A stretch of DNA of 64,000 nt from Clostridiales bacterium (GTDB taxonomy: Bacteria > Bacillota > Clostridia > Oscillospirales > Butyricicoccaceae): assembly GCA_004555915.1 (NCBI GenBank), contig SFJM01000002.1:1-64000 (forward strand), written 5' to 3'. A program made the position numbers and the translations under genes. Of the stretch, positions 32,013 to 40,517 are shown piece after piece (the first letter of the stretch is position 1; each line of letters starts with the position of its first letter). The notes under the pieces are model-generated. The model had not been told where the DNA came from. It saw only the letters and a program-made list of their open reading frames with translations, and ran no database searches.

Positions 32013-34466
32013 TTACACATGCATGGGATTGATATCAGCATACAGGGTCACGCCGCGGAATCTGGGATTCCCGGAAAATTCCCGCAGGATGCCGCCAATC
32101 AGCTCCCTTCTGCGTTTGCCATCCGGACAACGGATGGACAGATGGTAACGGTACCGGTTCTGCACACGTACAACAGTGGCAGGGGCGGGGCCGAGTACCG
32201 GATAACAGAAATCGGCAAACTGCCCTGCCATCAGGCTTTCTATCCTGTCTTTGACAGAGACCAGTGCCTCCAGTACATCCCGTTCCTTTTCCGCAGCAGC
32301 TGTCAGCACCACAATCTGGGCAGCTGGCGGACACTGCAATGCCTGCCTCAGCTCTATTTCCGCTGCGTAGAAGCCTTCATAATCCTGCCGCGCCGCATGC
32401 AACAGCACGGCGTGCTCCGGACAGTAGGTCTGGATGACCGCATGTCCCCGGGTATCACGCCGTCCCGCCCTGCCGACCACCTGTGTCAGCAGCGAGAAGG
32501 TCCGTTCCCGTGCACGGTAATCCTGTGCAAACAGGGACTGGTCTGCGTCAATGATACCAACCAGTGTGACATTGTCAAAATCCAGTCCCTTGGTGACCAT
32601 CTGGGTGCCCAGCAGGATATCTGCTTCCCCCTGCGCAAATTGCTCCAGCAGTCTGGCATGTGCGCCCTTTGTACCAGTGGTATCCGCATCCATACGAAGC
32701 GCCCTGCGCTCCGGGAACAGCTCCAGCAGCTCGGTTTCCAGCTGCTGGGTACCGATTCCATCGGTTTTCAGGTGGGTACTGCCGCACACCGGACAGCAAT
32801 GAGGCAACGGCTCACTGTGCCCGCAGTAATGGCACATCAGCCGGTGGTTCACGGAATGATAGGTCATGGAAACACTGCAGGACGGGCACTCCGGTGTCCA
32901 GCCGCAGGCGGTACAGGTGACCTGTTTGGCAGCGCCGCGGCGGTTCAGGAACAGGATGCACTGTTTTCCCTGTGCAAAGCACTGTTCCATTGCCTGGCGG
33001 AGCACCGGACCCACTGCGCTGGTATAGCCCTGACGGGTCAGCCCCCGCATATCCGCAATGGTCACCGCCGGCAGTCCTGCACCCGCATAGCGATCCCGCA
33101 GGGTGAACATGGGATATTTCCCCTGCTCCGCACCATAATAGGTTTCCACCGATGGCGTGGCAGAGCCAAAAACCACCAATGCATTTTCCTGCATGGCACG
33201 GTATTTTGCGATGTCCCGTGCATGATACCGCGGGTTGTTTTCCGATTTATATGCGTCATCCTGCTCCTCATCCAGCACAATCAGTCCCAGGTTCTGCGCC
33301 GGGGCAAAAACCGCGGAGCGTGTGCCCACAATGACACGGGCGGCACCGGAACGGATGCGCTTCCAGCTATCATACCGCTCGCCCACTGACAACGCTGAAT
33401 GCAGCACTGCCGTGCAGTCGCCAAACTGCGCCATAAAGCGGCGGATGAACTGGGGGGTCAGTCCGATTTCCGGTACCAGTACAATGGCGCTCCTGCCTTC
33501 CTGCATCGTGCGTTCGATCAGCCGAATGTATACCGCTGTCTTTCCGCTGCCGGTAACACCATACAGCAGAGCAGCCTCCGGCTTTTGAGACAGCAGCAGC
33601 TGCTCCATATGGTCATAGGCTTCCTGCTGGGACGGACTGAGTACATAATCCTGCTTTTCCGGCAGCTCCATTGGCTCCGGCAGGCGGAAGGTTTCCTCCT
33701 CCCACTTTTGCAGCAGGCCCTTCTGTACCATGGCACGGAGAACCGCGTCACTGGCGCCGGTCATATATTTCAGGTCATTCCGGCTCAGCTGTCCCTCATG
33801 GGCCAGCACGCTGACAACCTCCATCCTGACCGGGCTTTTTCCCCGTTCCGCAAGCTCCCATGCCGCATCCTCCGGCATGCCAAGACCATACATGGTGATG
33901 GTTTTGTCATTCACCCGCCGGTCAAACTCGCTTGTAGGCTGCAGAATGCCATTCTGGCACAGCTCCTTCAAGTCAGCTTCCGGAAGTGCCCCCAGCTTTT
34001 TCTCCATATTCCTGACGGAAATGGTGCGTTTGCGTCTGGTAAACAGCTGCAGCACAGCAAAATCCTGTGCCAGCTCAGCCCGGCTTTCCTCGGTAATTTC
34101 CAGTGTATATTGTTCGGTTTTGCGGAACCACAGTCCGGCAGGCAGCATGGCACGGGCACAGTCATAAAACGTGCAGAACAGCTTGGAGCACATGTGTGCC
34201 GCCAGCGTCAGCAGATGGCTGTCCAGTACCGGCTGTGTATCCAGTACCTGCAGGATTGCCTTCCGCTCATATTCGGCGTTCGGATCACAGCCCATCCGGA
34301 CAACAATCGCCTCCCGGGTACGGCTGCCCCGTCCAAACGGGACAATCACACGGACGCCTGGCTGTACGTGTTCTGCCCATTCTGCCGGAATATCATAATC
34401 ATACAGCTTGTCAAACGCATAGGATGCACCGGAAATCGCAACGCGGCAAACGTTTTGTGTCTGCAT
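32013..34466 (-). CDS. priA: Primosomal replication-restart helicase PriA
   Basis: The 817-residue helicase reloads the replisome at stalled forks. An N-terminal 3'-DNA-end binding domain is followed by a winged-helix region. Helicase lobe 1 has GVTGSGKTAVY and motif II reads DEEQ, where many PriA proteins have DEEH. Eight Cys-type zinc ligands lie in the CTACGWTPECPSC and CHYCGHSEPLPHCCPVC segments. Helicase lobe 2 has QMVTKGLDF and VGRAGRR. The ATG overlaps the coaBC stop by one base (TGATG), which fits translational coupling. Confidence 0.95.
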   Translation of the reverse strand: MQTQNVCRVAISGASYAFDKLYDYDIPAEWAEHVQPGVRVIVPFGRGSRTREAIVVRMGCDPNAEYERKAILQVLDTQPVLDSHLLTLAAHMCSKLFCTFYDCARAMLPAGLWFRKTEQYTLEITEESRAELAQDFAVLQLFTRRKRTISVRNMEKKLGALPEADLKELCQNGILQPTSEFDRRVNDKTITMYGLGMPEDAAWELAERGKSPVRMEVVSVLAHEGQLSRNDLKYMTGASDAVLRAMVQKGLLQKWEEETFRLPEPMELPEKQDYVLSPSQQEAYDHMEQLLLSQKPEAALLYGVTGSGKTAVYIRLIERTMQEGRSAIVLVPEIGLTPQFIRRFMAQFGDCTAVLHSALSVGERYDSWKRIRSGAARVIVGTRSAVFAPAQNLGLIVLDEEQDDAYKSENNPRYHARDIAKYRAMQENALVVFGSATPSVETYYGAEQGKYPMFTLRDRYAGAGLPAVTIADMRGLTRQGYTSAVGPVLRQAMEQCFAQGKQCILFLNRRGAAKQVTCTACGWTPECPSCSVSMTYHSVNHRLMCHYCGHSEPLPHCCPVCGSTHLKTDGIGTQQLETELLELFPERRALRMDADTTGTKGAHARLLEQFAQGEADILLGTQMVTKGLDFDNVTLVGIIDADQSLFAQDYRARERTFSLLTQVVGRAGRRDTRGHAVIQTYCPEHAVLLHAARQDYEGFYAAEIELRQALQCPPAAQIVVLTAAAEKERDVLEALVSVKDRIESLMAGQFADFCYPVLGPAPATVVRVQNRYRYHLSIRCPDGKRRRELIGGILREFSGNPRFRGVTLYADINPMHV

Positions 34467-35674
34467 CACGTGTGCTTATTCCGATACAGTGCCAGAAGCC
34501 GGTCGAGCAGGATGTCTGCGACACTGTCCTTGCCCATCAGCTCCAGCGGTTCGGTTGTGCCGTCACGATACAGCAGCGTGACAACATTGGTATCACCGGC
34601 AAAGCCGGCGCCCTTTACCTTCAGGTTATTGGCAACGATGACATCGCAGTTTTTGTTCTGCAGCTTTTTCGCAGAGTTTTCCAGCAGGTCCCGGGTTTCC
34701 ATGGAAAAACCACAGATGACCTGATCCTCCCGGCGGTTCTGACCGATTTCAGCCAGAATATCCGGGTTACGAACCAGTGCTACGGACATATCATCGTCAT
34801 GTTTTTTGATTTTATCGGTTTTCAGCTCTGCCGGACGGTAATCGCCCACGGCAGCAGCCTTGATGACAACATCCGACTCCGGCAGGGCCTGCATCACAGC
34901 CTCACGCATTTCCAGCGCAGAGTTGACCGGAACCATGGCCACACCCTCTACCGGCGGCAGGGAAACCGGCCCGGAAACCAGTGTGACTTCTGCGCCGCGC
35001 ATTTTCGCACTGCGTGCAATGGCATAGCCCATCTTGCCTGTAGAATGGTTGGACAGGAAACGTACCGGATCCATTGCCTCACGGGTCGGGCCTGCGGTTA
35101 CCGTAACACGCATACCAGTCATGTCTTTTGGCGTCAGTGCGTCCAGAATCGCCTGTTCAATGGTATCCACATCCGCCAGCTTGCCCTTTCCGGTGTCACC
35201 GCAGGCCAGCATGCCGGAAGCCGGTTCCACAAACAGGCATCCCCGCTGCTTCAGCACTTCCATATTCTGCTGTACCACAGGATTTTCATACATGGCGGTA
35301 TTCATCGCCGGTGCGAACAGTACCGGTGCGCGGGTTGCCAGCAGAGTGGTAGACAGCATGTCATCCGCAATGCCACAGGCATATTTGCCCAGAATATTGG
35401 CAGTAGCCGGAACAACCGCAAATACATCCGCTGCCTTCGCCAGCGAAATATGCTCCACCTCCCAGGGGAAATCCCGGTTGAACATATCGGTTACAACGCG
35501 GTTGCCGGACAGCACTTCAAAGGTAAGCGGCTGGACAAATTCACACGCATGCTCCGTCATAATGATACGGATGTTGATGTGTTTCTTGTGCAGCCTGCTG
35601 ACAAGATCACAGGCCTTGTAAGCTGCAATGCCCCCGGTTACGCCGAGAACAACGGTTTTACCGGAAAAATCCAT
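34466..35674 (-). CDS. coaBC: Bifunctional phosphopantothenoylcysteine decarboxylase/phosphopantothenate-cysteine ligase
   Basis: The 402-residue protein carries two steps of coenzyme A synthesis. The N-terminal flavin-dependent CoaC half has VTGGIAAYKACDL, the catalytic His in WEVEHISLAKAAD, and PAMNTAMYENP. The C-terminal CoaB half begins near VTVTAGPTREAMDPVR, with the NHSTGKMGYAIA and AAVGDYRP segments and the KIKK lysine patch. It lies 3 bp after rpoZ and is coupled to priA by a one-base overlap. CoA feeds the fatty acid genes at the start of the window. Confidence 0.95.
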   Translation of the reverse strand: MDFSGKTVVLGVTGGIAAYKACDLVSRLHKKHINIRIIMTEHACEFVQPLTFEVLSGNRVVTDMFNRDFPWEVEHISLAKAADVFAVVPATANILGKYACGIADDMLSTTLLATRAPVLFAPAMNTAMYENPVVQQNMEVLKQRGCLFVEPASGMLACGDTGKGKLADVDTIEQAILDALTPKDMTGMRVTVTAGPTREAMDPVRFLSNHSTGKMGYAIARSAKMRGAEVTLVSGPVSLPPVEGVAMVPVNSALEMREAVMQALPESDVVIKAAAVGDYRPAELKTDKIKKHDDDMSVALVRNPDILAEIGQNRREDQVICGFSMETRDLLENSAKKLQNKNCDVIVANNLKVKGAGFAGDTNVVTLLYRDGTTEPLELMGKDSVADILLDRLLALYRNKHT

Positions 35675-35677
35675 CGC

Positions 35678-36010
35678 TTATAGCTCCTCCAGCGGCTCTT
35701 CAGCCGGTTCTTCATCCTCATCGTCTTCTGCCTCATCTGCGTCCAGCAGGTCATCTGCCTCGCCATTGGCAGCTTCCATTGCAGCAAGGATATCTACTTC
35801 CGGTTCCGGCTGCGGCTTCGGGCCCGGACGATATTCAATCTTATCCTCACAGATCTCATCCAGTGCAATTTTAATCGGCTTTTCCTCCAGCGGTACTTCG
35901 GATTCCTCCTCTGCAGAGGAGATATCACGGGCACGCTGTGCTGCCAGGTTCACCAGCAGATAACGGTTGTTGACTCTCTTCATGAGATCCTGCATAGATG
36001 GCTTTAACAT
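35678..36010 (-). CDS. rpoZ: RNA polymerase omega subunit with long acidic tail
   Basis: The first about 30 residues (MLKPSMQDLMKRVNNRYLLV then NLAAQRARDI) match the omega subunit, which helps fold and stabilise the beta' subunit. The normal protein is about 65-90 residues. Here it is 110, and the last 40 or so are mostly Asp, Glu and Ala with no predicted structure. Position between gmk and coaBC confirms the identity. The tail may be a lineage feature rather than functional. Confidence 0.9.
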   Translation of the reverse strand: MLKPSMQDLMKRVNNRYLLVNLAAQRARDISSAEEESEVPLEEKPIKIALDEICEDKIEYRPGPKPQPEPEVDILAAMEAANGEADDLLDADEAEDDEDEEPAEEPLEEL

Positions 36011-36069
36011 AGTATTTTACGCTCCTTCTATCATGATGGCGGGAATGGCCCGCCGGTTAAGTAATATCG

Positions 36070-36654
36070 TTAATGCAGTGTAACGCGCTGCGCGCGGCAG
36101 GCTTCTGCCTGCATAATAGCCAGAACATCGGCAACCGCCTGCTCGACGGTATTGTTGATAACCACATAGTCAAATTCCGGCGCCAGTGTCAGCTCATGCT
36201 TCGCGGTTTCCAGACGCATACGGACTGCTTCCTCCGTCTCGGTGCCGCGTCCGGTCAGGCGCTTTTCCAGCTCCGCATAGCTGGGCGGTGCAAGGAAAAT
36301 CCGAACCGCATCCGGGCGGCTCCGGTGCACCTGCATGGCACCCTGCACCTCAATTTCCAGAATGACATCGGTACCTTCCTCCAGATGGGCGTCAACCGGT
36401 GCTGCCGGTGTGCCGTAGCAGTTTCCGCTGAATTCCGCATGCTCCAGAAAACCGTTTTCCGCAATCTTCTGTTCAAACTGCTCACGGGTCAGGAAAAAGT
36501 AATGGACACCGTCCTGTTCTCCTTCCCGGGGCTGGCGTGTCGTGGCAGAAATGGAAAAATACACATCCTTCTGTCTGCGTACCTCTGCCAGAACCGTGCC
36601 CTTGCCTACGCCGGAAGGCCCGGTGATAACAAACAAAATACCTTTTTTATTCAT
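36070..36654 (-). CDS. gmk: Guanylate kinase
   Basis: The protein is 194 residues from the ATG with GAGGGGA upstream. A much longer frame exists but has no ribosome site and runs across remA. It phosphorylates GMP to GDP. The P-loop is [10 protein letters not shown], with the GMP-binding segments [19 protein letters not shown] and [10 protein letters not shown] and the lid region RLTGRGTE. It overlaps the end of remA by 8 bp and precedes rpoZ, the standard remA-gmk-rpoZ order. Confidence 0.95.
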   Translation of the reverse strand: MNKKGILFVITGPSGVGKGTVLAEVRRQKDVYFSISATTRQPREGEQDGVHYFFLTREQFEQKIAENGFLEHAEFSGNCYGTPAAPVDAHLEEGTDVILEIEVQGAMQVHRSRPDAVRIFLAPPSYAELEKRLTGRGTETEEAVRMRLETAKHELTLAPEFDYVVINNTVEQAVADVLAIMQAEACRAQRVTLH

Positions 36655-36919
36655 CTGGATTCCCCTCACTTTCCGTTCCGCGGTTTTCCATACGTCCCGA
36701 AATGGTTTCCGGCATGATGGCGGACAATATGATGTGGTCGCTGTCCATGATGATGACAGCACGGGTACGTCTGCCATAGGTGGCATCAATCAGCATATCC
36801 CGGTCACGCGCCTCCTGAATGACACGCTTGATCGGCGCAGAATCCGGTGCCACAATCGCAATCAGCCGGTCCGCGGAAATCATGTTGCCAAATCCAATAT
36901 TGATCAGCTTCAATGGCAT
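36647..36919 (-). CDS. remA: Extracellular matrix regulator RemA family protein (DUF370)
   Basis: The 90-residue protein begins [19 protein letters not shown] and contains [24 protein letters not shown], the signature of the RemA/DUF370 family. In Bacillus subtilis RemA is a DNA-binding activator of matrix and osmoprotection genes, acting as a ring-shaped oligomer. It is highly conserved even in organisms without biofilm matrix operons. It sits between yicC and gmk as in most Firmicutes. The chosen ATG has AAGGTGG close upstream. Confidence 0.92.
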   Translation of the reverse strand: MPLKLINIGFGNMISADRLIAIVAPDSAPIKRVIQEARDRDMLIDATYGRRTRAVIIMDSDHIILSAIMPETISGRMENRGTESEGNPDE

Positions 36920-36929
36920 CCACCTTCCA

Positions 36930-37805
36930 TCATTCGATATTCTGAATCTGTTCGCGGATTTTCTCGATTTCAGACTTGATGTCCACCACAATCTTTGCCA
37001 GCTCCATGTCATTGGCCTTGGAGCCGATGGTATTGGCCTCACGGTTCATTTCCTGAACCAGGAAATCCAGCTTGCGTCCGATGGGCTTTTCCTCTGCCGC
37101 CATCAGCTCCATCTGGTGCATATGGCTGCGCAGACGGACAGTTTCCTCATCTACAGCGGTGCGGTCAGCATAGACAGCTGCCTCTGCCAGAATTCGCTGC
37201 GGGTCAATGGTGGTATCTGCCAGAACCTCATTCATCCGTGCGGTCAGCTTGGCACGGTATTCCTCTACCGCCTTCGGGGAACGCTCCTCTACCTCGGAAA
37301 CCAGCTGCAGGATGGTCTGTCCGCGGGAGAGAATATCTTCCTTCATTTTTGCACCTTCACGCTCACGCATGCTGCAGAAATCTGCGCTGGCAGCTGTCAG
37401 AACCTCCAGCACATCCTGTGTCAGTTCCTCCGCATTGGCCTCCTGCTTTTCTGCCGTAAACACATCCGGCAGACGAGCCAGACGCATAATGCTGATGTCA
37501 TCCACCAGGTGATAGGTATCCCGCATTTCATGCAGTGCATCCAGATAGCTCTCCAGAATTTTATGATTCAGTGAAACCTTTACGTCACCGGCGGAATTGG
37601 AATCAATCGAAATAAATACATCCACCTTGCCCCGGGCAATCAGCTTGCCAACGGCATTTTTTGCGGCTTCTTCCAGAAATCCATAAATACGCGGGGCCTT
37701 CACATTGACATCCAGATAACGATGGTTGACGGAACGAAGCTCTACCGTGATATTGCGCTCGTGCAGTACCTGGCGTGCCCGTCCGTATCCAGTCATGCTT
37801 CTCAA
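36930..37805 (-). CDS. YicC/YloC family endoribonuclease
   Basis: The TTG start with GGAGG 8 bp upstream gives a 291-residue protein beginning RSMTGYGRA, the standard start of the family. An ATG nine codons earlier has no good site. The YicC N domain is followed by the DUF1732 C domain with [21 protein letters not shown]. The family has been reported as an endoribonuclease and adaptor in RNA decay. It leads the yicC-remA-gmk-rpoZ-coaBC-priA-def-fmt operon, with a promoter at 37882-37911. Confidence 0.92.
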   Translation of the reverse strand: MRSMTGYGRARQVLHERNITVELRSVNHRYLDVNVKAPRIYGFLEEAAKNAVGKLIARGKVDVFISIDSNSAGDVKVSLNHKILESYLDALHEMRDTYHLVDDISIMRLARLPDVFTAEKQEANAEELTQDVLEVLTAASADFCSMREREGAKMKEDILSRGQTILQLVSEVEERSPKAVEEYRAKLTARMNEVLADTTIDPQRILAEAAVYADRTAVDEETVRLRSHMHQMELMAAEEKPIGRKLDFLVQEMNREANTIGSKANDMELAKIVVDIKSEIEKIREQIQNIE

Positions 37806-37881
37806 GGAAAATTCCTCCCATTTCATAAACAATTCAGTCCCTTTTGCTGTCTGTATTCCATCTCAAAAGGGTCTCTACTAT

Positions 37882-37911
37882 ATTTTAACAGCCCGCCTCA
37901 CTTTTGTTCAA
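37882..37911 (-). promoter_or_regulatory. Promoter of the yicC operon
   Basis: On the minus strand TTGAAC (37906-37911) and TAAAAT (37882-37887) are 18 bp apart. The start is expected near 37875, about 70 nt before yicC. Confidence 0.65.
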
Positions 37912-37990
37912 GCGAAACGGGCTATTTTCATACAAACTATACAAATATTTCTTTTTATATCCCAATCTGTTGTCTGTTTTTTCGTGTATT

Positions 37991-38503
37991 TTATCTGATA
38001 TGCAGACGCTGAAACAGATACGCGATCAGTTTGGAAAAAACAATATCATATGCCGCAAAGACCAGAAGCACCGCCGGCAGATACAGCCAGAAATGTGCTG
38101 CCAGCATGTCCGGAACCATGGCAAGTACCTGATCGGAGAGACGGAACAGCATTGCTGCCACAATGCCGCAGTACAACAGCTTGAGCACCCATTCCAGTGG
38201 CAGCCGGTGCAGCCGTTCAACGAGGTTTTTCACCAGTGTATACGGGCCAAAGAAAACCGCATACAGCAGTGCAAGCTCCTTCGCCGACACAAGCAGGAAA
38301 GAAATTAGCGCTGTGGCAACCACGCTCAGAAGCGCATACAGCAGGCCGCAGCGTATGACAACCATCGAAGCCACCACGCTGGCAACTGCAGCACAGGCAA
38401 TGCGCATGCCGGGCAACATTGAGCCAAGCAGCAGCAGGATAACACCCAGCGCAGTCATGATCGCACTGAAGGTCAGTGTTTGTGTTTGATTCTGTCTCTG
38501 CAT
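37991..38503 (-). CDS. Polytopic membrane protein, unknown (DUF2232 or ECF S component-like)
   Basis: The 170-residue protein is strongly hydrophobic with about four to five transmembrane segments, at about 12-32, 36-70, 72-90, 105-125 and 135-160. Helix spacing and length recall small S components or DUF2232 proteins, but I see no motif that fixes the family. It begins near a GAGGCG site 7 bp upstream. It lies 21 bp after the J-domain protein gene, so the two are probably in one operon. Confidence 0.55.
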   Translation of the reverse strand: MQRQNQTQTLTFSAIMTALGVILLLLGSMLPGMRIACAAVASVVASMVVIRCGLLYALLSVVATALISFLLVSAKELALLYAVFFGPYTLVKNLVERLHRLPLEWVLKLLYCGIVAAMLFRLSDQVLAMVPDMLAAHFWLYLPAVLLVFAAYDIVFSKLIAYLFQRLHIR

Positions 38504-38524
38504 GTTACACGCCTCTTCCCCAAT

Positions 38525-39160
38525 TTAACAGCCACCGCCGCCGCAGCAGTTGCACAGGCAGTTCAGACACAGCAGCTGGGTACAGCAGTCCATCGCATCA
38601 TTCTGCTGCATCGGACGATAGCCGCCATAGGCGGAGCTGTTGTTCAGCACGCTCTGCATCCGGCGGTATTCCATATTATTCGGTGCCATGGCACAGGCCT
38701 GATTGATCTCCTGTACCGCCTCGTCAAACCAGCCCTTGCGATAGCACACATTGGAACGCAGGAAATGCCATTCCGCATCCCGTTCGGAAATGCGGGACAA
38801 CAGCTCCTCTGCCATGCCCACATTGCCCACGTTGATGGCGTTGCGCACCTGATTGTATATCCCGGCATTGGAACCGCTGTAGCTGGAGGAATATCCGTTA
38901 TAACCACCAGCTCCGCCGCCAAAGCCGCTGCCCTGCTGGGAATAACCGGCATTTCCACCGGATGCTCCGCCGCCCTGACGCTGCTTCATGATGGAATCAT
39001 ATGCATCATTGATTTCCTGCATTTTTTCCTTTGCAAGGTCTGCAAGAGGATTGTTGATATAATTATCCGGATGATATTTGCGTGCAAGATCTCGATATGC
39101 ACGTTTGATGGTATCATCGGAATCAGTTGGCGAAACGCCGAGAACTTTATAAGGATCCAT
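38525..39160 (-). CDS. J-domain protein with Gly/Ser/Tyr linker and Cys-rich C terminus
   Basis: The 211-residue protein has an N-terminal J domain (about 1-65) starting DPYKVLGVSPTDSDD, with the Hsp70-activating HPD motif in RKYHPDN. A Gly/Ser/Tyr-rich linker follows at about 65-100, then a helical tetratricopeptide-like segment. The end is Cys-rich (CCTQLLCLNCLCNCC). The tail could bind metal or membrane. A start seven codons earlier is possible. It overlaps the upstream DUF5685 gene by 14 bp. It is not DnaJ itself, since the zinc-finger repeats of DnaJ are absent. Confidence 0.8.
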   Translation of the reverse strand: MDPYKVLGVSPTDSDDTIKRAYRDLARKYHPDNYINNPLADLAKEKMQEINDAYDSIMKQRQGGGASGGNAGYSQQGSGFGGGAGGYNGYSSSYSGSNAGIYNQVRNAINVGNVGMAEELLSRISERDAEWHFLRSNVCYRKGWFDEAVQEINQACAMAPNNMEYRRMQSVLNNSSAYGGYRPMQQNDAMDCCTQLLCLNCLCNCCGGGGC

Positions 39161-40031
39161 GCCTGTTTTTTCCTCCGTCATTTGAAAATGTGCCTTCCAG
39201 AACCTGCCGTGTTACCTCCGGCAGACCTTGGCACAATATATTCTCTATAATCCCCGCATCACGATAGGGCTGTAATAAAATATATGCGTGATAAGATGCT
39301 GCCAGTGACTGCAGCAGCGTGTGATTCATTGCATCCTTTACCGGCGGCAGCAATGCTGGCTGTGTCAGCTGCCAGCGTAAAATCACCGGATTGTAGCTGC
39401 CCGATGCAAAATCGTCCTGTATATCATCACAGGCGTCCACAAGATAAATCCATCGGCCCGTGTGATAAAACATTTCCTCCAGAATGCGGCTGTCCTTACC
39501 GAAATCGGCAACAGCTGCCCGGAGGATATTCGCAAATGCATCCGCCGGGCGGTCCAGCGATGGGGTTTTCTGCCGCTCCAAATCGTTCAGCTCTGTCAGC
39601 AGCTGGCCGGTACGGCGGTCAAAATCAGGCAGCTCACCGGCTGCCTTCCGATATCCCCTGCGCAGAAACAGCCGCAGGAAGCGGGCCACAAATCGTTTGA
39701 TCCCACGTTCATCTGAAACCGTATCACCCAGCTTATGCCACTGCAGGATCACGCTCACTGCTGCGGCACGCACCAGCCCGGCACTTTCACAGGCACATGT
39801 TTTCCGGCGCAGCGGATGCATCATACATCGTTTTCTGCAGGCGGTTCCTCCGCTCTCCTCCAGCGCATCCAGCACCAGTGCCAGATAGGTACAGTCATAG
39901 CTGAGCAAGGCGGTCTGCATGATGCCATAATGCCGTCGGATGGTATGGCACAGGCCGCAATATACGCTTTGAAAGCGCTCCCACTCACGTACCTTGAGTT
40001 CACCGCGGAGCGGACGGACAAAACCGAACAT
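39147..40031 (-). CDS. DUF5685 family protein
   Basis: The 294-residue protein begins FGFVRPLRGELKVREWERF then YCGLCHT. I recognise this as the DUF5685 family of Firmicutes and Actinobacteria. It is largely helical and has Cys pairs (YCGLC, CRKRC, CAC) that may bind metal. A conserved YLVDACDDIQDD motif of Asp residues recalls metal-binding prenyl synthase-type helices. Function is unknown. It is followed by a J-domain protein gene, a pairing seen elsewhere, which hints at joint action. The ATG has GAGGTG 10 bp upstream. Confidence 0.75.
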   Translation of the reverse strand: MFGFVRPLRGELKVREWERFQSVYCGLCHTIRRHYGIMQTALLSYDCTYLALVLDALEESGGTACRKRCMMHPLRRKTCACESAGLVRAAAVSVILQWHKLGDTVSDERGIKRFVARFLRLFLRRGYRKAAGELPDFDRRTGQLLTELNDLERQKTPSLDRPADAFANILRAAVADFGKDSRILEEMFYHTGRWIYLVDACDDIQDDFASGSYNPVILRWQLTQPALLPPVKDAMNHTLLQSLAASYHAYILLQPYRDAGIIENILCQGLPEVTRQVLEGTFSNDGGKNRHGSL

Positions 40032-40055
40032 CCTGTTACTTCACCTCTAGGATAC

Positions 40056-40084
40056 ATTTTACTGTATCTTCGCAAAGAATACAA
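40056..40084 (-). promoter_or_regulatory. Promoter of the DUF5685 operon
   Basis: On the minus strand TTGTAT (40079-40084) and TAAAAT (40056-40061) are 17 bp apart. Confidence 0.6.
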
Positions 40085-40104
40085 GGCTGACACAAGTGCC
40101 AGCC
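40072..40104 (-). terminator. Terminator of the FAD protein-RseC operon
   Basis: A 9-bp stem (GGCTGGCAC / GTGTCAGCC) is followed on the minus strand by TTGTATTCTTT, a broken T run. It overlaps the next promoter. Confidence 0.6.
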
Positions 40105-40112
40105 CTGAAAAT

Positions 40113-40514
40113 TTACAGTTTGGAAATAGTATAAATTGGCTTGGCATGTTTCTGGCGTCTGTTTACCCCCACTGCCGCAAGAATGCCAAGAAAAAATCCG
40201 ACGCAGGCCCAAACCTCCGGAATCGGAAGGGATGCCACAGATGCCACGGCATACAGGGCGAAAAATAACACAAACGGTACCAGATATACCACAGCGGCAA
40301 GGCCAAGCACCTGTTTGGAGCTTCCGGTAATCACCACGGAATCACCCACATCCGCACCAATAGAATTATCTGCAATCACGATAATCGGCTTGGTCACGAT
40401 TTCACCGCAGCCGCCGCAGTTTGAGCAGTCATGTCCACAGGCAGTCTGACGATGTACCGTCAGTTCCGCCTTATTGCCCGGCAGAAGTTTGGTTACTGTT
40501 GCTGTCTGCTGCAT
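40113..40514 (-). CDS. RseC/SoxR-reducing system family membrane protein
   Basis: The 133-residue protein has an N-terminal beta domain with a Cys cluster (CGHDCSNCGGC) and two transmembrane helices (LAAVVYLVPFVLFFALYAV and VGFFLGILAAVGV). This matches the RseC family, linked to Rnf complexes and to reduction of iron-sulfur sensors. The Cys cluster may hold an Fe-S centre. It lies 3 bp after a FAD-dependent dehydrogenase gene, which suggests a shared redox task; no rnf genes are visible here. Confidence 0.85.
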   Translation of the reverse strand: MQQTATVTKLLPGNKAELTVHRQTACGHDCSNCGGCGEIVTKPIIVIADNSIGADVGDSVVITGSSKQVLGLAAVVYLVPFVLFFALYAVASVASLPIPEVWACVGFFLGILAAVGVNRRQKHAKPIYTISKL

Positions 40515-40517
40515 GGA

